DNA of 64,000 nt from assembly GCF_901709675.1 (NCBI RefSeq), contig NC_051106.1, forward strand, positions 3,668,001-3,732,000, written 5' to 3'. Shown here one piece after another: positions 58,537 to 64,000 of the stretch (its first letter is position 1; every line of letters begins with the position of its first letter). Below the pieces are notes generated by a model that was given only the letters and a program-made list of their open reading frames with translations, did not search any database and was not told where the DNA came from. Both the position numbers and the translations under genes were made by a program. This stretch comes from Syngnathus acus (lineage: Eukaryota > Chordata > Actinopteri > Syngnathiformes > Syngnathidae).

Positions 58537-60099
58537 GTAAGATCATTTTTAATTCACTTTGGGGCCGATTTTTACGCACCGGCGATCGCCGGCTTTTACA
58601 TAAATCAACAACAAAATCGCGTGTGTATTTATCCTGTCTAACGTAACTTGTTCGTAACATCATGCCGAAACCGAAACTAAGATTATAATAAGATATACTG
58701 TTTTTTCTGTGTCAACAATGCATTAACAATAAGAGTCATTTTATACAGACACGAATTATTTCGTTAACATTTAGTATAATTGCATTACTATTTAAAAAAA
58801 AACAGTGATTTAACTCACGCGCTTACAACGTACAATAAAACACTTTTCTTAAAACAGTGTAATCGCTTGAAATGTGAACTTTGTTTTTGGGTGGGTCCTT
58901 ATTATATCGTTAAAATGTTTTTTTTTTAAATATTTGTGTTATTGTTTTTAAATGTTATACATACACGCACGATCGGAATGTTAAATTCTCAACCGAGTCA
59001 AGCTCATAATTCAAAATATATATGTCAACTTAATTATGCCATTTTAATTTGGTAATGATATTGGCTTGCTGTGGGGCGCTCGGAGCGCATAAATAAAGTG
59101 CACAACCCCCACCGCATTTCCTTGACTGCATTGTGCGTTACAGCAGGGGGAGCCATGACACAAATACTGCTCGCTGCAGTGCAAAGAGCAACTCAGGTTA
59201 TCTGGCAGTATTTTTTTCTGGCTCACCCGAATCCTCCATGGTCCTTGCCATATGTTTGTTTGTTTGACAAAGCATGGAGTGGTTTTACTCAGAGTTGATT
59301 GCGAGGGCACACCGTTTATTCTGTACTGTATATCATAAGGTTGAACACGTTCTGGATGCAATCTGCTTGTGTGGGGTGAAGAAATAAAAACTTGATGTCA
59401 GAGAGTTGGCAAGCTGACAGGCCAGAGTAGGGAGCGAGATTGAACATTTTCCACCAAGACTGTCATTACTCTTTTTCTGTGAGCCCTAATTTGGTGGTGT
59501 GGTAGTAGTCTAACCCTGTATTACAACTTCATGTTGACTGGGGGGATTAGCTGGTGAAGCAACTTGTATTTCACCCGTATTTTCATAACTCTTTGACTCC
59601 TCTACTGATTTGGGGTTGAGTGCAATGAATTATTGTCACTGGAGAAGAGCACCGTTTTTTTTCCCCCCGTGGTCGTTTCAAGATTTTCTATCAGTGTATG
59701 TGTTGTGTTAAATGGACACTCATAAGTTCCTTTATTGTCTTCCATGCAGCAGTGTTACAAATTAGGTCAGCATGGACAAAAATAAATCCATCTTTCATTT
59801 ACCTCAGAAGCCAATCGTTGACCACAGTGAACTATGTGGTTTAAACAGAGAAAGGAACAAACTTATCTTCCCCGGAGGGAGGCCTCATGTCTTACCCAGC
59901 TTGTCCATTGTGGTTTTATTGATTGGAGTGCACACATTATAAACCAGACAGGTTGTCTAGTACGCTTATGAGTATATTAGAAAGACGTCTGATATAATCA
60001 GCAAATGACTGTGTGTCCTCATTGTGGTGATCCGTCTCATATTTCTCTCGCTTTCACCCCATGTAACCTTTTAGCGTGCTCATCGTGTAGTGTCCCCGC
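58537..60099 (+). other. bmf: bmf intron 1 plus the short leader before the ATG
   Basis: About 1.5 kb of AT-rich sequence. The open frames at 59044-59361 (minus) and 59071-59298 (plus) have no recognisable domain. The acceptor could be at 60074 or 60090; both leave only a short untranslated segment before the ATG. Confidence 0.45.
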
Positions 60100-60271
60100 A
60101 TGGAGGATGAGGAGGATGATGTGTTTGAGCCAGACCCCCACTGCTGGCGCACCACATTCAAGGAGATAAAGTGTGAGGAGCGGGCTACGCAGACACCCGG
60201 CCCTATCCTGGCATCCAACAACGGCATGCTGCCCTGTGGAGTCGCCGAGGAGCCAAGACCACTCTTCTACG
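60100..60271 (+). CDS. bmf: Bcl-2-modifying factor (BMF), first coding exon
   Basis: BMF is a BH3-only activator of mitochondrial apoptosis that is held on the actin/myosin V motor through dynein light chain 2 and released on detachment stress. This exon codes residues 1-57 plus one base. It has an acidic start (MEDEEDDVFEP), the light-chain-binding motif RATQT (28-32) and the BMF signature MLPCGVAEEP..LFYG (43-58), all in the order of the mammalian protein. It ends at donor TACG|GTGAGT (phase 1), matching the known exon boundary after LFYG. The continuing open frame to 60345 is intronic read-through. Compared with human BMF (184 residues), the section between the acidic start and the RATQT motif is much shorter. 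Its plus-strand CpG-rich promoter lies 1.8 kb upstream. Two bmf paralogues exist in some fish; which one this is cannot be told. Confidence 0.88.
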
Positions 60272-60871
60272 GTGAGTCGGAGCGAATCGCCGATGAGGAA
60301 CTTTGTGGGGAACGTTTCCCTGTGCGTGTGAGAGACTTGTTGTAAAAGCCAAGTGTGACACTTTAATGTGAGAAATCGGAAAGCGTGTTGCTGCACTGAT
60401 GAGACCCGTGGCGCCTGATAGTCGTGATCACGGCCAGTTTTTATGGCACGTGTGGAGTGTACCCAGCTGCTTTGCTATTCAAAAGGCGCCAGGCTGCCAT
60501 TGTGACTGAGCGGACATGACAGGGGTGACTACCTGTAAGTAGGTTGTAACTGATTATTAGTGACAGCAAAGTTTCAATGGCACCATACATGTAATCATTG
60601 CCGGGCTGCTCCATGGTGACGATAGATACCGACCTTACACCACATTAGATGAGTGAGACTTTTAACGCCGTAAAATGACTCACCGTGATTGGCTCAGGGG
60701 ATAATACAGCCACTGTGAAAGTTCAGTTTAAAGCCAAGCAGGCTGATTGTCTTGTGCAGATCTTGGCAGCTCTTCCTGCCTGATATATCATCATCATACT
60801 TCAAGAAAATCCCATCAGGTATCATTGCTGCTCTATTTTCAGTATATTCTAAGACCTCGATTCTTCAACAG
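60272..60871 (+). other. bmf: bmf intron 2
   Basis: A 600-bp intron between donor GTGAGT (60272) and acceptor TTCTTCAACAG (ends 60871). The phase (1) agrees on both sides. Confidence 0.8.
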
Positions 60872-61086
60872 GTAACGCAGGTTTTCGATTGCACTTCCCG
60901 GCTCACTTTGAAATTGTTGGCGATCAAGAGGAGAGACTGCAAGAAAGCGAAAACGGAATGGAGGAGCAGCACCATCAGCAGCAGCAGCAGCAGCAGCAGC
61001 AACCCGTGGCACACCACATCGAGGCCTGCATCGGTCGGAAACTCCAGCTGATCGGAGACCAGTTTCATCGGGAACACTTACAGCTG
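60872..61086 (+). CDS. bmf: Bcl-2-modifying factor (BMF), BH3-coding exon
   Basis: Spliced in phase 1 after LFYG, it continues NAGFRLHFPAHF (59-70), corresponding to NAGYRLPLPASF in the mammalian protein. Residues 93-101 are nine glutamines from eight CAG and one CAA codon, right after two histidines. The BH3 helix is IGRKLQLIGDQF (111-122), with hydrophobic I111, L115, I118 and F122 and the invariant G119-D120 pair that contacts Bcl-2 proteins. The exon ends at CAGCTG|GTGAGG in phase 0 (residue 129). Reading on would give a short basic tail and stop at 61111-61113, so an intron-retained short form is conceivable. The last exon, coding the conserved NQ..WW..LLFLHN-type C-terminus, was not found up to position 64000. 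Confidence 0.88.
60976..61002 (+). repeat. CAG trinucleotide repeat inside bmf coding sequence
   Basis: Eight CAG units followed by CAA encode a glutamine tract ten residues upstream of the BH3 helix. Such repeats are prone to length change. Confidence 0.9.
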
Positions 61087-64000
61087 GTGAGGCGGGAACA
61101 CAAACACAAATAAGACTGGCTCAATTTGTGACATTTGACAGATTGGGTGGATATTCCAAAATACAGTGCATCACTCTTGCTCGATCCCTTCACCGCTTAA
61201 CGAGGAGCTTTTGAGTCAACAAAAACTCGAGCTGGAACAATCGAAACTCACTGGCCTCTATATTAGGTACTCCTGTGCACTCAAGTGAGAGGCCCTTCTA
61301 AAAATATTCATAATCTCATTGTTAGATATTATTAGATATTGATTTCAACACTACAGTTATTATTGCACGTGGTTTGGGGTTTGTTGGGTCAAAACTTTGC
61401 TCGTCTTTATTGTGTTAGCTCCATATTTGTTTTGGAGACGCTGTATGCTCCCCCCTCCCTCCCAAGCCAAAGACAAGCTGAACCAGGGCAGCCCTTCCCC
61501 CAACCTCACCAAGCCCTCCCTCCCTTGCCTCCTCTTCCTGTTTATTACTCTCCCCTCTCCTGTTTTCTATGTGGGCTGTGATGTCGAAAAGTAGCATTGA
61601 GGATGCTTGCTTGGCCTCAGCGCAATGTACTTTGGTCAGGGTGACATTGTCCAAAGAGTCACTGCGCTCGCTGCACAACATCACTTTTATGTGTTTTCTG
61701 TACCGGAGTTGTAAAACAATGACAGGGCACTGCACAAATGTCTTTTTGCAAAGCACAAAGTGTTCCTGTTGCCACAAGTGGTTAATCGTATTTTTTAACA
61801 CACACACACAAAAAAAAAGCAGAAGTGGCGGGAGTGCGTAAACATGTAACCTGAAGCCGAACGCGTGAGTCCGAGGGGAGCAGCTGCGGTTCCAGGGAGT
61901 CTCCAGTCAGCCCCTTTACTGGGCGAGGAGTGGTCAGCTGAGAAACCATAATAAGACGTCTGCACACATGCGGGTTGGGCTGAAGGGGTGGGGGGGAGTT
62001 TGTATAACAGTCAATGAGGGTGTGAGGTGGAGAAATTAACCTCAAATTACCAAGTACGGCGCTACCTTATAATTAAAATAATCCAAAGCTTGTCAATTTT
62101 GAAATCTGACCAACACTTACTTTTTGTTGCATTCTAAAAAAAACAATAAGTGACTGTGTTCCAAACAAGTTCCACAGTATCAACCACTCCTCTTCCTCTT
62201 TCTTCTGCCGCATCCCAGAAAAAATGAGGTATGAATCAGTCTATGATTTTCTCCTACGCTAATCAAGCTGCAGTTATTAACACCACTGCAGCTTTGCAAT
62301 AATTCACTCATGCTGACTCTGGCAACAGATCCACACGGACCTTACGCCAGAAGCAATGTGGCGTGGTGCCGGCGGGCCCGCTGACGCACGCCAAAGGCCG
62401 AGCAGAGGAAGTGGCTTGTGTCCCCCTTGCTGGTTGAATAAACAGCAGTGAGGTTGGAGCGCAGGTGAGGTCATATCCTGAAGGAGAGGAATAACGAGAG
62501 CCGTGCAGCGCTAAATGGGAATGTGAGCAGAATGGGAGAGTTGGTGTGATTAATTAGAGTAGCGTGTATGTGGTTTTGAATGCGTAAGGCTCCATAATTG
62601 GTTTTCCAACTTTGCGGCGCAGTTGAGCAATTAGTTTCATTGAGGCCGCACGTGCTCGTACACGAAGGCAAGTTGTTTATCAGGTTCTTGCCATTTCTCA
62701 CTTCTCACTATCACACGCTCTTGACTGCCCGTGAAAAAAGAAAAAACAAATCTCCCTTCACTCAATAATAGTGTTAGTGTTCATCCATTTTCATTCCTGT
62801 CAGTGGGTGATTGGAGTTCTTCAGTCCAGACACTTGTCGCTGAAGCCGTCCAAGTGCTTGGACTGCCATCTGTTTGATGGATCGGGGGAGCCTTGTGGCT
62901 GCGAGGGTCCTCCGTGGGAGCTCGCGGCCCCCTCGGCAAAAGCAGGGATTAGGTAGCCGAGGAGTGCCGCTGGACGCTGACAGATAAATTGCTCTTCTGT
63001 CAGAGAGGGCTAGAGGGGACACTCAAGTCCCCAGAGGATTGCCAACATTAGCTGCTCCGCCATTTGAGACATAGCGATAATGACAGTCACAATGGCAGGA
63101 AGACGGCCCCAGCTTGCACAGGGCAAGGAGCAGGGTTGGGTTTCATCCCCCTGTTTTTTTTTGTTTTTTTTTTTACACAGCGATGACTCCTGCTGCTTTC
63201 GATAGGAGGTGTTGAAAGCTGGTTTGAACATTGTGTGCAATGTACAGGACTTTATCTCTGCTGTTTCAGCACTTTTCAGAAGGCAAGAAATAAAAACACA
63301 TCAAGGTGACTCAGATATCTACTTATGGCGTCCGCTAGCATCCCATCCAACGTCATGAAGTTTATTTTTCTTTGCCTCCTCATCTCCTCCCTGATGAGAG
63401 TTTACTCTTGCTCGGAGGCGGGCCCGCTTTTGCTGCAGAGAGAGATAAGGGTGAGCTTGCAAGCAGCTGGCCTGATCGACAGCCCACACGGGACACTGAT
63501 AAAGCACATCAGTGCGCCGTTGGAGTGACGACACTGAGCATCTGGCTAAACTCTGGTGTGTTGTTGCCGGCTAAATTTAGAGCCTCATTTTGACAGTTGG
63601 TGGCATGAGTTATTTCTAAGTTTTGACAGGCCTCCTCTCGCTTCTTTCGGTCTCAGTGTCACTCACTCAACTTGATGGAGTAAAGCGCAAAAGGTCACTT
63701 TCAAGGGAATAGAAAGTTGAACGTTTACTCATGTGGTTTGTAGTAAACACACTTTTTATACGCTGATTGACGCAACAAGTGAATCATTAATAGTTACCAT
63801 ACTGAGTCATGCACGAGATGTTTGGAATTGGACGTCATAGCCTACGGCTGTAAGTTAGTGCAGAAGATTTCTTCATTTTTGTTCCCTCAGCTAAATAACT
63901 GGACAGAATTGACAACAATGTTCCCTTTATTTTTTTATTTATTCATTCATTTATTTATGTTTTTTTTTTTTTATTGCATCATAATAGTCTAGTAATAGTT
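61087..64000 (+). other. bmf: Presumed bmf intron 3 (continues past window)
   Basis: No BMF-like terminal exon could be recognised here. The stretch near 62530-62680 has clustered ATTAATTAG/CAATTAG-type homeodomain motifs and balanced composition suggestive of a conserved regulatory element. T-runs lie at 63152-63174 and 63960-63972. An open frame at 63325-63528 starting with a hydrophobic segment is not supported by any family resemblance. Confidence 0.5.

Noticed and set aside
59740-59790. Possible tiny extra 5' exon of bmf after TTCCATGCAG
   Set aside because: No convincing donor follows within a sensible distance (only AG|GTCAGC), so it was not annotated.
60272-60345. Continuation of the first bmf coding frame past LFYG
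   Set aside because: A consensus donor follows TACG, and the downstream exon continues the known BMF sequence in matching phase, so this part is intron.
63325-63528. 67-codon frame beginning with a signal-peptide-like hydrophobic stretch
   Set aside because: Too short, no family resemblance, no splice support, and inside the presumed bmf intron; chance is the simplest explanation.
1-64000. CRISPR arrays, bacterial operons, phage or viral genes
   Set aside because: No direct-repeat/spacer array, ribosome-binding-site-led gene string or viral protein was seen; all recognisable genes are vertebrate or LINE-derived.

Overview
The window looks like euchromatic nuclear DNA of a ray-finned fish, probably a percomorph-type teleost. 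It has two tandem, intronless cytochrome P450 genes of the fish CYP1C type, a Rex3/RTE-like LINE, many short fish-type DNA-transposon remnants and long AT-rich intergenic stretches. The species cannot be fixed from the sequence. Recognisable protein-coding sequence makes up only a few kb of the 64 kb; most short open frames are chance or shadow frames.

Layout. Positions 1-22,290 are gene-poor, with scattered repeats: a family of inverted-repeat elements with TACCGTA(A/T)TTT ends at 3045-3288, 8673-9083 and 10116-10289, decayed GGAT-tailed retroposon fragments, and a tandem duplication at 12874-13099. A tandem CYP1C pair lies on the minus strand: a cyp1c2-like gene (22792-24375) and, upstream of it, a cyp1c1-like gene (26198-27775). 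Each has a single-exon CDS and a TATA-like box about 200-240 bp before its ATG. From 28.2 to 38.8 kb there is intergenic DNA with repeats and a 71-bp tandem duplication (34764-34905). A complete LINE on the minus strand occupies 38808-42162. It has one uninterrupted 1059-codon endonuclease/reverse-transcriptase frame, a GATG-type tail and a perfect 12-bp target-site duplication. From 42.2 to 58.1 kb there is more intergenic DNA with another tandem duplication (47393-47633), stretches that resemble conserved non-coding DNA, and two weak candidate exons.

The right end carries the 5' part of a plus-strand gene recognised as bmf (Bcl-2-modifying factor), a pro-apoptotic BH3-only protein. It has a TATA promoter near 58.29 kb with a palindromic kappaB-type site and an E-box upstream, a non-coding first exon ending at a consensus donor (58536), a coding exon with the dynein-light-chain-binding motif (60100-60271) and a coding exon with a CAG/polyglutamine tract and the BH3 helix (60872-61086). 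The last coding exon is not seen and probably lies beyond 64,000.

Functionally the window pairs a xenobiotic/endobiotic mono-oxygenase cluster, a family known to be Ah-receptor responsive, with an apoptosis trigger. Nothing in the sequence suggests that the two act together. No wholly new system is evident. The best leads are a probable gene-conversion tract between the CYP1C copies, the intact and apparently young LINE, a transposon remnant that may supply the cyp1c2 polyadenylation signal, and the bmf promoter and polyQ features.
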